Part shown: piece by piece, positions 1-8,630 of the stretch
Layout of the letters: the number at the start of each line of letters is the position of its first letter
Numbering within the stretch: the first letter of the stretch is position 1
Origin: Streptomyces sp. NBC_01237
GTDB lineage: Bacteria; Actinomycetota; Actinomycetes; Streptomycetales; Streptomycetaceae
Length of the DNA stretch: 64,000 bases
Assembly (NCBI RefSeq): GCF_035917275.1
Contig: NZ_CP108508.1
Span: 6,386,001-6,450,000, forward strand
Reading direction: 5' to 3'
Made by a program: the position numbers and the translations under genes
The notes under the pieces: model-generated
Databases searched by the model: none
What the model saw: the letters and a program-made list of their open reading frames with translations, nothing else
Told to the model about the DNA's origin: nothing

Positions 1-733
1 CGAAGTCACCCCGCACGATCCCCGCTACGTGATCAACACCCACCCGCACGGCGATCACACCTTCGGCAACCGCTTCTTCGCGGAGGAGGCGGTGATCATC
101 GCCCACGAGGCGACCCGCGCCGAGATGGACCTGGCCGGACTGCATCTGACCGGTCTGTGGCCCGGAGTCTGCTGGGGCGACCTCTCGGTGGAGCTGCCCG
201 CCCTCACCTTCCGCGAGCCCATCACCCTCCACCTCGGCGGCGTACGGGCGGAGCTGATGCACCTGGGCACCGCCCACACCACCAACGACACCGTGGTCTG
301 GCTGCCGGACCAGCGCGTCCTGTTCACCGGCGACGTGGTGATGTCGGGAGCCACACCGTTCTGCCTCACCGGGTCCGTCGCCGGGTCGATCTCCGTCATC
401 GAGCGGCTGCGCGCCCTCTCGCCCCGCGTCGTGGTTCCCGGTCACGGCCCGGTCGGCGGTCCCGAACTCCTCGACACCACGGAGTCCTATCTGCGGTACG
501 TCCAGCGCCTGGCCGCCGACGGCATCGCCGCGGGACTCTCCCCGCTCCGGATCGCACGCGAGGCCGCCCCGACCCCGTTCGCCCACCTCCTGGACAGCGA
601 ACGTCTGGTGCCCAACCTGCACCGCGCCTGCGCCGAGGCCAACGGTGCCGCGGCGGGCCATCACCTGGACATCGGGGAGCTGTTCTCCGAGATGGTCGAC
701 TTCCACGGCGGCCTGCCCCACTGCGCGGCCTGA
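1..733 (+). CDS. MBL-fold metallo-hydrolase (5' partial)
   Basis: The reading frame is open to the left edge (first full codon at base 2), so the true start lies outside the window. The visible part begins with the metal-binding signature THPHGDH of the metallo-beta-lactamase fold. It continues with a second metal-ligand region (LGTAHT), LFTGDVV with the bridging Asp, and a C-terminal VVPGHGPVG His motif. That is the usual ligand order of zinc hydrolases such as those acting on thioesters or lactones. The substrate cannot be told from sequence. A GTG at base 29 lies inside the metal motif and cannot be the real start. The gene converges on sdaA across a strong hairpin. Confidence 0.85.
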   Translation, partial: EVTPHDPRYVINTHPHGDHTFGNRFFAEEAVIIAHEATRAEMDLAGLHLTGLWPGVCWGDLSVELPALTFREPITLHLGGVRAELMHLGTAHTTNDTVVWLPDQRVLFTGDVVMSGATPFCLTGSVAGSISVIERLRALSPRVVVPGHGPVGGPELLDTTESYLRYVQRLAADGIAAGLSPLRIAREAAPTPFAHLLDSERLVPNLHRACAEANGAAAGHHLDIGELFSEMVDFHGGLPHCAA

Positions 734-756
734 CACCACGCCCGGCACCGGCCCCC

Positions 757-806
757 GAGGGGCCCCGGCCACGCCGCGGACACGAAGCCGCGGGCCGGGG
801 CCCCTC
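757..806. terminator. Bidirectional hairpin terminator between the MBL gene and sdaA
   Basis: Outer arms at 757-769 and 794-806 are perfectly complementary over 13 bp (GAGGGGCCCCGGC with GCCGGGGCCCCTC). An inner CCGCGG/CCGCGG stem sits at 774-779/788-793. The element lies between two converging genes. There is no clear T tract, as is common in Streptomyces. Confidence 0.7.
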
Positions 807-808
807 CC

Positions 809-2191
809 TCAGCACTCGATGATGTTCACCGCGAGCCCGCCGCGTGCGGTCTCCTTGTACTTCACGCTCATGTCGGCGCCCGTCTCCTTCATGGTCTTGA
901 TGACCTTGTCGAGGGAGACCTTGTGGCTGCCGTCGCCGCGCAGTGCCATCTTCGCCGCGGTGACCGCCTTGACCGCGGCCATGCCGTTGCGCTCGATGCA
1001 CGGGATCTGGACGAGGCCGCCGACCGGGTCGCAGGTCAGACCCAGGTTGTGTTCCATGCCGATCTCGGCGGCGTTCTCGACCTGCTCGGGGGAGCCGCCG
1101 AGGACCTCGGCCAGCGCGCCCGCGGCCATGGAGCAGGCGGAGCCGACCTCGCCCTGGCAGCCGACCTCGGCGCCGGAGATGGAGGCGTTCTCCTTGAAGA
1201 GCATGCCGATGGCTCCGGCGGCGAGCAGGAAGCGGACGACGCTGTCCTCCTTCTCGGTCTCGGTGCAGCCGCCGGCGGCGAAGTTCATGTAGTAGTGCAG
1301 AACGGCGGGGATGATGCCCGCCGCGCCGTTGGTGGGGGCCGTCACCACGCGCCCGCCCGCCGCGTTCTCCTCGTTGACCGCCATCGCGTAGAGGGTGATC
1401 CACTCCATGGCGTGGGCCTGCGGGTCGCCCTCGGCGCGCAGCTGGCGGGCCGAGTTCGCGGCGCGGCGGCGGACCTTCAGGCCGCCGGGCAGGATGCCCT
1501 CGCGGGACATGCCGCGCGAGACGCACGCCTGCATGACGCGCCAGATGTCCAGCAGACCGGAGCGGATCTCGTCCTCGGAGCGCCAGGCCCGCTCGTTCTC
1601 CAGCATCAGGGAGGAGATGGACAGGCCGGTGTCCCTGGAGAGCCGCAGCAGTTCGTCGCCGGTGCGGAAGGGGTGCTTGAGCACGGTGTCGTCCAGGACG
1701 ATGCGGTCCTCGCCCACGGCGTCGTCGTCCACGACGAAGCCGCCGCCGACCGAGTAGTACGTCTTCTCCAGGACCAGGGCGCCCTCGTGGTCGTAGGCGA
1801 AGATCGTCATGCCGTTGGCGTGGTACGGCAGGGCCTTGCGGCGGTGCAGGACCAGCTGCTCGTCCGCGTCGAAGGGGATCTCGTGCATGCCGAGCAGGTT
1901 GATCCGGCCGGTGGCGCGGATCTGCTCGACGCGGGCGTCGGCGCCCTCCACGTCGACGGTGCGGGGCGACTCGCCCTCCAGACCGAGCAGCACGGCCTTG
2001 GGCGTGCCGTGGCCGTGGCCGGTCGCGCCGAGGGAGCCGTACAGCTCCGCCCGTATCGAAGCGGTGTGGGCCAGCAGGCCCTCGTTCTTCAGGCGGCGCG
2101 CGAACATCCGGGCGGCCCGCATGGGGCCCACCGTGTGGGAGCTGGACGGGCCGATGCCGACCGAGAACAGGTCGAAGACCGAAATGGCCAC
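809..2191 (-). CDS. sdaA: L-serine ammonia-lyase (serine dehydratase), iron-sulfur type
   Basis: Predicted 460-residue single-chain L-serine dehydratase, close to the usual ~455. It deaminates serine to pyruvate and ammonia using a [4Fe-4S] cluster. The SSSHT motif is at residues 16-20 of the N-terminal beta domain. Cys345, Cys387 (TCDPVGG) and Cys398 match the cluster cysteines known in this family. The GTG start at 2191 has an AGGAG site about 7 nt upstream on the minus strand. It is the last gene of gcvT-gcvH-glyA-sdaA, 152 bp after glyA, and a stem-loop in that gap may tune its expression. Its place under the glycine riboswitch gives a route from glycine through serine to pyruvate. Confidence 0.95.
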   Translation of the reverse strand: MAISVFDLFSVGIGPSSSHTVGPMRAARMFARRLKNEGLLAHTASIRAELYGSLGATGHGHGTPKAVLLGLEGESPRTVDVEGADARVEQIRATGRINLLGMHEIPFDADEQLVLHRRKALPYHANGMTIFAYDHEGALVLEKTYYSVGGGFVVDDDAVGEDRIVLDDTVLKHPFRTGDELLRLSRDTGLSISSLMLENERAWRSEDEIRSGLLDIWRVMQACVSRGMSREGILPGGLKVRRRAANSARQLRAEGDPQAHAMEWITLYAMAVNEENAAGGRVVTAPTNGAAGIIPAVLHYYMNFAAGGCTETEKEDSVVRFLLAAGAIGMLFKENASISGAEVGCQGEVGSACSMAAGALAEVLGGSPEQVENAAEIGMEHNLGLTCDPVGGLVQIPCIERNGMAAVKAVTAAKMALRGDGSHKVSLDKVIKTMKETGADMSVKYKETARGGLAVNIIEC

Positions 2192-2278
2192 GGGATGACT
2201 CCTAAGGGTTGGTGGACGCCGTTGTCCGCCGGGTGGTGCGGTACGGGCGGGTGGGCCCGAAGAGCGAGGACAAGGGTG

Positions 2279-2316
2279 GGGGCACCGCGCTCACTGTCCA
2301 GTGTGCGTGGTGCCCC
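2279..2316 (-). other. Intercistronic stem-loop between glyA and sdaA
   Basis: GGGGCACC (2279-2286) pairs with GGTGCCCC (2309-2316). An inner CACTG/CAGTG stem sits at 2292-2296/2299-2303. It lies in the glyA-sdaA gap. It could be an RNA processing or stability element, or a partial terminator that lowers sdaA relative to glyA. The pairing is visible; the role is inferred. Confidence 0.5.
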
Positions 2317-2343
2317 GCCCGAAACGTGACTACTGGTGCCGGA

Positions 2344-3603
2344 CTACTTCAGACCGGGGTACAGCGGGAACTTCTCGGCGAGCGCGGTGACGCGCGCCTT
2401 GAGGTCGGCGGCGTCGTACGACGGCTTCAGGGCGGCGGCGATGATCTCCGCCACCTCGGTGAAGTCCTCGTCGCGGAAACCGCGGGTCGCCAGGGCAGGC
2501 GTACCGATCCGCAGACCCGAGGTGACCATCGGCGGCCGCGGGTCGTTCGGGACGGCGTTCCGGTTGACCGTGATGCCGACCTCGTGGAGACGGTCCTCGG
2601 CCTGCTGACCGTCCAGCTCGGAGTCGCGCAGGTCGACGAGGACCAGGTGCACGTCCGTGCCGCCGGACAGGACGGAGACGCCGACCTCGGTGACGTCCGG
2701 CTGCACCAGACGCTCGGCGAGGATGCGGGCGCCGTCCAGGGTGCGCTGCTGGCGCTCCTTGAACTCCTCGGTCGCCGCGACCTTGAACGAGACCGCCTTG
2801 GCCGCGATCACGTGCTCCAGCGGGCCACCCTGCTGACCGGGGAAGACCGCGGAGTTGATCTTCTTGGCGAGCTCCTGCGTCGACAGGATGACGCCACCGC
2901 GCGGACCGCCGAGGGTCTTGTGCGTGGTGGTCGTGACGACGTGGGCGTGCGGCACCGGGTTGGGGTGCAGACCCGCGGCCACCAGGCCGGCGAAGTGCGC
3001 CATGTCGACCATCAGGTACGCGCCGACCTCGTCCGCGATGCGGCGGAAGGCGGCGAAGTCGAGCTGACGGGGGTAGGCGGACCAGCCCGCGACGATCAGC
3101 TTCGGCTTGGACTCCTTGGCCAGGCGCTCGACCTCGGCCATGTCCACGGTGCCGGTGTCGTCGACGTGGTACGGGATCACGTTGTAGAGCTTGCCGGAGA
3201 AGTTGATCTTCATGCCGTGGGTCAGGTGACCGCCGTGGGCCAGGCTCAGGCCCATGATCGTGTCGCCCGGCTTCAGCAGCGCGAACATCGCGGCGGCGTT
3301 CGCCTGCGCACCGGAGTGCGGCTGGACGTTCGCGGCCTCGGCGCCGAACAGGGCCTTGATCCGGTCGATCGCGATCTGCTCGACCACGTCGACGTGCTCA
3401 CAGCCACCGTAGTAGCGGCGGCCGGGGTAGCCCTCGGCGTACTTGTTGGTGAGAACGGAGCCCTGGGCCTCCATGACGGCGACCGGAGCGAAGTTCTCCG
3501 ACGCGATCATTTCGAGGGTGGACTGCTGACGGTGGAGCTCGGCGTCGACGGCGGCGGCGACATCCGGGTCCAGCTCGTGGAGGGAGGAGTTGAGAAGCGA
3601 CAT
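2344..3603 (-). CDS. glyA: Serine hydroxymethyltransferase
   Basis: 419-residue PLP enzyme that interconverts serine and glycine with tetrahydrofolate. The PLP-binding lysine is Lys229 in [15 protein letters not shown], the same number as in E. coli GlyA. The N-terminal IASENF and YPGRRYYGG folate/PLP motifs are intact and the length is standard. The ATG at 3603 is 18 bp downstream of gcvH, so the two are co-transcribed. Together with GcvT and GcvH it turns two glycines into serine, which SdaA can then deaminate. Many Streptomyces genomes have a second glyA elsewhere, so this copy may be mainly catabolic. Confidence 0.97.
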   Translation of the reverse strand: MSLLNSSLHELDPDVAAAVDAELHRQQSTLEMIASENFAPVAVMEAQGSVLTNKYAEGYPGRRYYGGCEHVDVVEQIAIDRIKALFGAEAANVQPHSGAQANAAAMFALLKPGDTIMGLSLAHGGHLTHGMKINFSGKLYNVIPYHVDDTGTVDMAEVERLAKESKPKLIVAGWSAYPRQLDFAAFRRIADEVGAYLMVDMAHFAGLVAAGLHPNPVPHAHVVTTTTHKTLGGPRGGVILSTQELAKKINSAVFPGQQGGPLEHVIAAKAVSFKVAATEEFKERQQRTLDGARILAERLVQPDVTEVGVSVLSGGTDVHLVLVDLRDSELDGQQAEDRLHEVGITVNRNAVPNDPRPPMVTSGLRIGTPALATRGFRDEDFTEVAEIIAAALKPSYDAADLKARVTALAEKFPLYPGLK

Positions 3604-3621
3604 CAGGGGTTCCCTAGGGTC

Positions 3622-3999
3622 TCAGTTGCCGGAGAACGCGGTGTACTCGTCTGCGGAGAGCAGGTCGCCCGGCTCCTCCGCCACACGTACCTTGAACAGC
3701 CAGCCGCCCTCGAAGGGAGCGGAGTTCACCAGCGACGGGTCGTCCACGACGTCCTGGTTCGCCGCGACGACCTCACCCGTGACCGGGGAGTACAGGTCGC
3801 TGACCGACTTGGTCGACTCCAGCTCACCGCAGGTCTCGCCCGCGGTCACGGTGTCGCCGACATCGGGGAGCTGGGCGTAGACGACGTCACCGAGCGCGTT
3901 GGCCGCGTACTCGGTGATACCGATCGTGGCCACGCCGTCCTCGACGGCCGACAGCCACTCGTGCTCCTTGCTGTACCGCAGCTGCTGGGGGTTGCTCAT
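3622..3999 (-). CDS. gcvH: Glycine cleavage system H protein
   Basis: 125-residue lipoyl carrier that shuttles the aminomethyl group of glycine between the P, T and L proteins. The lipoylated lysine is Lys64 in the typical [14 protein letters not shown] context. The N-terminal YSKEHEW motif is standard. The ATG at 3999 lies about 100 bp after gcvT. That gap holds a small hairpin at 4075-4096. Second gene of the riboswitch-controlled operon. GcvP is not in this window and must be encoded elsewhere, as I recall is usual in Streptomyces. Confidence 0.97.
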   Translation of the reverse strand: MSNPQQLRYSKEHEWLSAVEDGVATIGITEYAANALGDVVYAQLPDVGDTVTAGETCGELESTKSVSDLYSPVTGEVVAANQDVVDDPSLVNSAPFEGGWLFKVRVAEEPGDLLSADEYTAFSGN

Positions 4000-4074
4000 G
4001 ACCTGAATTCTCCTGTACGCGGGGGAGTGCTGATGAACGGTGGTCTTACGGTGTGAGACGGGAATGCGTCACTT

Positions 4075-4096
4075 CCGGGGCGGTGGAATGCCCCGG
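4075..4096 (-). other. Small hairpin between gcvT and gcvH
   Basis: CCGGGGC (4075-4081) pairs with GCCCCGG (4090-4096), just after the gcvT stop. Flanking TCACTTC copies form a short direct repeat. It is probably an mRNA stability or processing element. Confidence 0.35.
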
Positions 4097-4099
4097 ATG

Positions 4100-5215
4100 T
4101 CACTTCTCGCGCTTGTAGAACGGCAGCGCGACGACCTCGTAGGGCTCGTGCGTGCCCCGGATGTCCACGCCGACGCCCCCGGTGCCGGGCGTGGCGAAGG
4201 CCGCGTCCACGTACGCCATGGCGATCGGCTTGCCCAGGGTGGGCGACGGGGCGCCGGAGGTGACCTCGCCGATCACCTTGCCGTCGGCGACGACCGCGAA
4301 ACCGGCGCGGGGGACCCGGCGGCCCTCGGCGATCAGGCCGACGAGCTTGCGCGGCGGGGCGGTCTCGGCGCGCTCCGCGGCGGCCGTCAGAGCCTCGCGC
4401 CCGACGAAGTCGCCCTCCTTCTCGAACTTCACGACCCGGCCCAGACCCGCGTCGAACGGGGTCAGCGCGGTCGTCAGCTCGTGCCCGTACAGCGGCATGC
4501 CCGCCTCCAGGCGCAGCGTGTCGCGGCAGGAGAGCCCGCAGGGGATCAGGCCGTGCGGGGCGCCGGCCTCGGTGAGCGCCCGCCACAGCTGCTCGGCGTG
4601 CTCGGGGGCGACGAACAGTTCGAAGCCGTCCTCGCCGGTGTAGCCCGTACGGGCGATGAGCGCGGGCACCCCGGCGACCGTGCCGGGCAGGCCCGCGTAG
4701 TACTTCAGGCCATCCAGGTCGGCGTCCGTGACGGCCTTCAGGATGGCGGGCGACTGCGGGCCCTGGACGGCGAGCAGCGCGTACGCCTCCCGGTCGTCGC
4801 GCACCTCGGCGTCGAAGCCGGCCACCCGGTCCCGCAGCGCGTCCAGCACGATCTGGGCGTTGCCCGCGTTGGCGACGACCATGTACTCGCTCTCGCCCAG
4901 GCGGTAGACGATCAGGTCGTCCAGGATGCCGCCGTCGCTTCCGACGATCATCGTGTAGCGGGCGCGGCCGGTGCCGACGGTCGCGATGTTGCCGACCAGC
5001 GCGAAGCTCAGGAAGGCGGCGGCCTGCGGCCCGGTGACCGTGATCTCGCCCATGTGCGACAGGTCGAAGAGACCGGCCCGGGTGCGTACGGCGTTGTGCT
5101 CGTCGCGCTCACTGGCGTACCGCAGCGGCATGTCCCAGCCCGCGAAGTCGGTCATGGTCGCGCCCAGCGAACGGTGCAGGGCGTCGAGGGCTGTGTGACG
5201 GGGGGCATTGCTCAT
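4100..5215 (-). CDS. gcvT: Glycine cleavage system aminomethyltransferase (T protein)
   Basis: About 371 residues when started at the ATG at 5215. A longer frame to 5260 would run into the riboswitch. The T protein transfers the methylene group from the lipoyl arm of GcvH to tetrahydrofolate and releases ammonia. Visible family features are FAGWDMPLRY near the N-terminus, LFDLSHMGEI, GYTGEDGFELF in the central folate-binding region and CRDTLRLEAGMPLYGHEL. It is the first gene of the operon and its leader holds the glycine riboswitch. The divergent neighbour is a P-loop kinase-like gene. Confidence 0.96.
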   Translation of the reverse strand: MSNAPRHTALDALHRSLGATMTDFAGWDMPLRYASERDEHNAVRTRAGLFDLSHMGEITVTGPQAAAFLSFALVGNIATVGTGRARYTMIVGSDGGILDDLIVYRLGESEYMVVANAGNAQIVLDALRDRVAGFDAEVRDDREAYALLAVQGPQSPAILKAVTDADLDGLKYYAGLPGTVAGVPALIARTGYTGEDGFELFVAPEHAEQLWRALTEAGAPHGLIPCGLSCRDTLRLEAGMPLYGHELTTALTPFDAGLGRVVKFEKEGDFVGREALTAAAERAETAPPRKLVGLIAEGRRVPRAGFAVVADGKVIGEVTSGAPSPTLGKPIAMAYVDAAFATPGTGGVGVDIRGTHEPYEVVALPFYKREK

Positions 5216-5250
5216 GGATTCGGCTCCAGGGCATGACGACAGAGGACGAT

Positions 5251-5462
5251 CCCTCCCCATCTGTCATCGGAACCTGAGAGGTTCGCCGAAAGGCCCTGAA
5301 GGGGTCAGCCCTCGCCGGGTTCGGCTTGCACCTTGGGTGGAGCCGCCGGGCGGCTCGCTTTTCAGATCTGCCTCATCCACGCGGTACGGGGCCTGAGAGA
5401 TTCAAGGGAGGAACTTGCTCCTTCGGCGCCCGGCACACACAGTGGCCGGAACTCTCCCGCGC
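5251..5462 (-). promoter_or_regulatory. Tandem glycine riboswitch upstream of gcvT
   Basis: Read on the minus strand, the leader holds two aptamer-like units. The first starts with GGGAGAG near 5458, followed by GGCGCCGAAGGAGCAA, TCTCAGGC and a GGCAGATCTG closing segment. The second has CACCCAAGGTGCAAGCC, CCTTTCGGCGAACC, CTCAGGTTCCGATGACAGA and GGGGAGG near 5251. These are the conserved cores of cooperative two-aptamer glycine riboswitches, and the second ends about 35 nt before the gcvT ATG. Glycine riboswitches that activate gcv genes are known in Streptomyces. No obvious terminator follows the second aptamer, so control of translation or processing is possible. Confidence 0.93.
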
Positions 5463-5626
5463 GGATTCAAACGGCCGGTATGCAGTTGGCGGGGTCATCA
5501 TCGCATGCCGTGCGGGAGAGTGGGGCGTCCGGTCCCCACCGATTTCGTCGGCGGGCCCAGTTGTGCCGCATTACCTTTTCTTTACACTTCTTGGGCAGGT
5601 GTGGGTGACCCGACAGGGGGAGGGCG

Positions 5627-6301
5627 ATGACGTTGCAGCGGTACGCGACGACCGCGGGGGTCGCGCACGGCGCGATGCCCGCGCAGCCGGGCGCACCCGC
5701 CCGGGAAATGCTGGGCACACACGCGCCGGTGGTGCGTGATCTGCGGGACCGGGCCGGGCGCAGCCCGCACAGCCTGGACTTCGCGGAGGGCGATCTGGTG
5801 GTGGTCTCCGGGCTGCCCGGCAGCGGAAAGTCGACACTGATCAAGCGGGCCGTGACGGACCGCGCCATCGATTCCCAGGACACCCGGGACACCTGGGCCG
5901 GTGCGCTGCCCCGCTTACTCCCGTACGCCCTCTACCGCCCGCTGGTCCGGGCGGCCCACTATCTCGGGCTGTGGCGGGCGCTGCGCTCCGGCGAGTCGGT
6001 GGTCGTGCACGACTGCGGTACGCAGGCGTGGGTACGTCGCTGGCTCGCCCGGCACGCCAGGCGCCGGGGCCGCATCCTGCACCTCGTCCTGCTCGACGTC
6101 ACGCCCGAAGTGGCGCGCGAAGGGCAGCGCGAGCGTGGCCGCGGCGTCTCCGGCTACGCCTTCGCCCGGCACCGGCGCTCGGTCGGGCGGCTGCTGCACG
6201 ACACGGAGCTGGGCCTGCTGCCCCCCGGGTGTGCCTCGGCCGTCCTGCTGGACCGTGAGGCGGCCGGGGTGCTCGGCCGGATCTCGTTCGGGGACGGGTA
6301 G
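5627..6301 (+). CDS. P-loop ATP/GTP-binding protein, kinase-like, with a TTA codon
   Basis: 224 residues. The ATG at 5627 has a strong GGGGGAGGG site just upstream. The Walker A motif GLPGSGKST is at residues 62-70 after a short beta strand (DLVVVSG). The layout suggests a small nucleotide or metabolite kinase of the AAA_33/zeta type. The substrate is unknown. Codon 97 (bases 5915-5917) is TTA, the only TTA codon I found in a predicted gene here. In Streptomyces TTA is read by the bldA tRNA, so translation may be delayed until development. It is divergent from the glycine operon and followed by two SseB-like genes. Confidence 0.8.
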   Translation: MTLQRYATTAGVAHGAMPAQPGAPAREMLGTHAPVVRDLRDRAGRSPHSLDFAEGDLVVVSGLPGSGKSTLIKRAVTDRAIDSQDTRDTWAGALPRLLPYALYRPLVRAAHYLGLWRALRSGESVVVHDCGTQAWVRRWLARHARRRGRILHLVLLDVTPEVAREGQRERGRGVSGYAFARHRRSVGRLLHDTELGLLPPGCASAVLLDREAAGVLGRISFGDG

Positions 6302-6408
6302 GGGCGGAGGGTCCCGAGCGCACGTCATGTGCGGGGGCGGACGGGCGGCGTTCCGGGGAGGCTAGGGTTTCCGCCGGAACGCACGGTCGAGAGAGGGACA
6401 CCGAGCCA

Positions 6409-7179
6409 GTGGACATTCCGGTACCGGCACAGACGCATCCGCAGCAGGGATGGCCGGCCAACGAGCTCGAAGAGGTGCTCGTCGCCTCGATCGGCGTCCC
6501 GGAGGCGGGCGGGCGGCTCGTCGAGGTGCTCGGGCGCAGCCCCGTGTGGGTGCCGCTGCCCAACGGCGGCAGCCCCGAGAGCGCCGATCTCGACCTGCCG
6601 ATGATGGAGATCGAGGGCGTCGCCTACGTCCCCGTGTTCAGCTCCGAGGCGCAGTTCCTGGCCTGCGTCGGCACCCAGATGTCCTTCACGGTGGCCCCCG
6701 CCCGCGATTTCGCCCGCGGCCTGCCCCCGCAGGTCGGCATAGCCGTGAACCCCGGCGGCGCCGTCGGGGTGCCGTTGCCGCCGCCCGCCGTCGCCGAGCT
6801 CTGCCGGGCGGGCCGCACGCCGCTGGACGGCCCCTCCACCGGAGGCCGGGTCCGGCTGTTCGAGCCGGACTGGCAGCAGGAACCGGTCGATTTCCTCGCC
6901 GCGGTCTCCGGTGAGTTCCAGGAGAGCGGCGTCGTGAGCACCGCCCGCCGGGCACTGGCCAGCATCGAGGGCGGCGACCCCGTCCTCTTCGTCGGCGTCG
7001 AGTTCGCCACCTGGGACGGTGCCGGACAGAGCGCCCCGATGGACGCGCTGGGCCGGGCCCTGGGCCGGGTCCAGGTGCCGTGGCCGGTCAACCTGGTCCT
7101 GCTCGATGTCGCCCAGGACCTCGTCGGCGACTGGATGCGGGAGAAGGTCCGGCCGTTCTACCGGCGCGAAGGGTACTGA
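6409..7179 (+). CDS. SseB-family protein (enhanced serine sensitivity), copy 1
   Basis: 256 residues from a GTG at 6409, with GAGAGAGGGA about 10 nt upstream. A -10-like TAGGGT lies at 6363-6368. The N-terminal part (WVPLPNGG, YVPVFSSEAQFLAC, FARGLPPQVGIAVNPGG) matches the SseB domain. The E. coli member was named for a serine-sensitivity phenotype; its biochemical role is unclear. The C-terminus ends with DWMREKVRPFYRREGY, which resembles the end of the next protein, so the two genes look like a tandem duplication. The site beside the serine/glycine operon is suggestive, but nothing in the sequence shows a direct link. Confidence 0.8.
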   Translation: MDIPVPAQTHPQQGWPANELEEVLVASIGVPEAGGRLVEVLGRSPVWVPLPNGGSPESADLDLPMMEIEGVAYVPVFSSEAQFLACVGTQMSFTVAPARDFARGLPPQVGIAVNPGGAVGVPLPPPAVAELCRAGRTPLDGPSTGGRVRLFEPDWQQEPVDFLAAVSGEFQESGVVSTARRALASIEGGDPVLFVGVEFATWDGAGQSAPMDALGRALGRVQVPWPVNLVLLDVAQDLVGDWMREKVRPFYRREGY

Positions 7180-7367
7180 CGACCCGCGCGAAGGGCGCCG
7201 AAGGCGCCGGTGGCGGGGCCGACCGCCGTCGCCGGGTGGCGGACGCCGGCCCATGGCGTCAAGTCGGTGTCAGGATCGGCGCATAAGCTGGTTTGATGGC
7301 GGGGTCGCTCCCGTGTGCCCGGGAGCGGCGGCGCGACACAGCGGATCGACGAGGGGCGGAACCCAGG

Positions 7368-8174
7368 GTGAGTGCGTCAGGCACTGCGGCGGCCGGACAG
7401 GTCGAGCACATGCTGCGCCAGGTGACACCCGGGCGCTACGACGCCTATGAGGCGCTGCTGGCGGCCCTCGCCGACGGCCGGATCTGGATGCTCCTCTGGC
7501 ACGGCACGGCCGGTTCGCCGGACGCCCAGTACGGGAACATGGAGATCGACGGCCTCGGATACGCGCCGTGCGTGACCTCCGCCCAGGAGCTCTCCGCCAG
7601 CGGCTGGAACCGCGCCCACGAGCTCGTCACCGGCCGCGACATCGCCCGCGCGCTGTTCCCCGACCGCTGGGGCATCTGGCTCAACCCGCACGCCCCGGGC
7701 GGCGGTGTCGGGATCCCCTGGTTGGACCTGCGCCGCATCGCCACCGGCCTCGACCGGCTGCCCGCGGGGCCGCTGCGGCTCTCCGAGCCCGCCGTCGAGA
7801 TCCCCCAGTTCTACGCACTGCTCACGCAGAACGCCCACCGCACCCCGGCGGTCCGCTCGCTGCGCCGCGCCTGGGTGCACCCCGCCATCGGCGTCCCGTA
7901 CCTCGCGATCGGTCTCGACCTCTACGACACGGGCCGCGCGTCCGTCGACGCGGTCCGCGAGATGATGCGGCAGTCGATCGGAGCGGTCCCCGACGGGCTG
8001 CCCGTCTCCACCGTCGCCATGTCCGACGAGTACGACCCGGTCGCGATGTGGCTGCGCGCCAACTCCCGTCCGTTCTACGACCGCGAGGCGCACGCCCCGG
8101 CAGGCCCGCCGCCCGCGGCCGTTCCCGGCTACGGATATCCGCCGGCCACGGGCCCGGCCCCCCGCGCGTACTGA
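7368..8174 (+). CDS. SseB-like protein, copy 2
   Basis: About 268 residues if started at the GTG at 7368 (GAGGGGCGG upstream). An in-frame ATG at 7293 would add an arginine-rich tail unlike the family. The region around YGNMEIDGLGYAPCVTS, ARALFPDRWGIWLNPHAPGGG and the ending MWLRANSRPFYDRE parallels the preceding gene, so this is probably its diverged paralogue. A proline/glycine-rich tail (PAGPPPAAVPGYGYPP) is extra. A -10-like TAAGCT is near 7284. No catalytic motif was seen. The function is unknown; it may be a partner or regulator of its neighbour. Confidence 0.75.
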   Translation: MSASGTAAAGQVEHMLRQVTPGRYDAYEALLAALADGRIWMLLWHGTAGSPDAQYGNMEIDGLGYAPCVTSAQELSASGWNRAHELVTGRDIARALFPDRWGIWLNPHAPGGGVGIPWLDLRRIATGLDRLPAGPLRLSEPAVEIPQFYALLTQNAHRTPAVRSLRRAWVHPAIGVPYLAIGLDLYDTGRASVDAVREMMRQSIGAVPDGLPVSTVAMSDEYDPVAMWLRANSRPFYDREAHAPAGPPPAAVPGYGYPPATGPAPRAY

Positions 8175-8226
8175 CCGGACGCCGTCCGGCACATCCCGAC
8201 CGGTCCACGACGCCCGGCACGGGCGA

Positions 8227-8246
8227 CCGCGGCGCTGCTGCCGCGG
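8227..8246 (+). terminator. Hairpin after the second SseB-like gene
   Basis: CCGCGGC (8227-8233) and GCCGCGG (8240-8246) are perfect 7-bp arms around a GCTGCT loop, about 50 nt after the stop. There is no T tract. Confidence 0.45.
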
Positions 8247-8630
8247 CCGGCGGACAGCCTCCCGCACACCCGCCGGGCCACTCCGTACGTCCACCCAAAT
8301 AGCCACCCAATCAACCCGGTTGGGCGGCATGTCCGTTCTGGTGGACTAGTGGCGGAGACCTCCGCTCAGAAGATCAAGGCGTCCGGATAACGGAAGCCCT
8401 CTGACCGCATCACGTTTGAGCAAACATTCCCCTTCAGGGCTGGCGGGTGATCGCAAAGTCGCTGAAGACTCCACGCAGCAGGTGGTCCCGGCCTGGCGCG
8501 CGCTGCTCTGAACAGACGCTCACAGCAGTGGTTTCCGCCGCAACGTGACCACATGCGTGACGTTTTGTACGAGCCGCTACAGCGGCGGTCATGGGCCGGC
8601 CACCGTCGGCCGAGAGGGGTCTCCAGCGTA
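8247..8630. other. Non-coding region upstream of the peptide-transport operon
   Basis: I see no supportable gene in these ~380 bp. A short inverted repeat GTTTG-AG-CAAAC lies at 8414-8425. Two copies of CGTGAC lie near 8544 and 8556, and GAGAGGGG at 8611-8618 is the ribosome-binding site of the next gene. The operon promoter and operator should be here, but no clear -35/-10 pair stands out. Confidence 0.4.
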
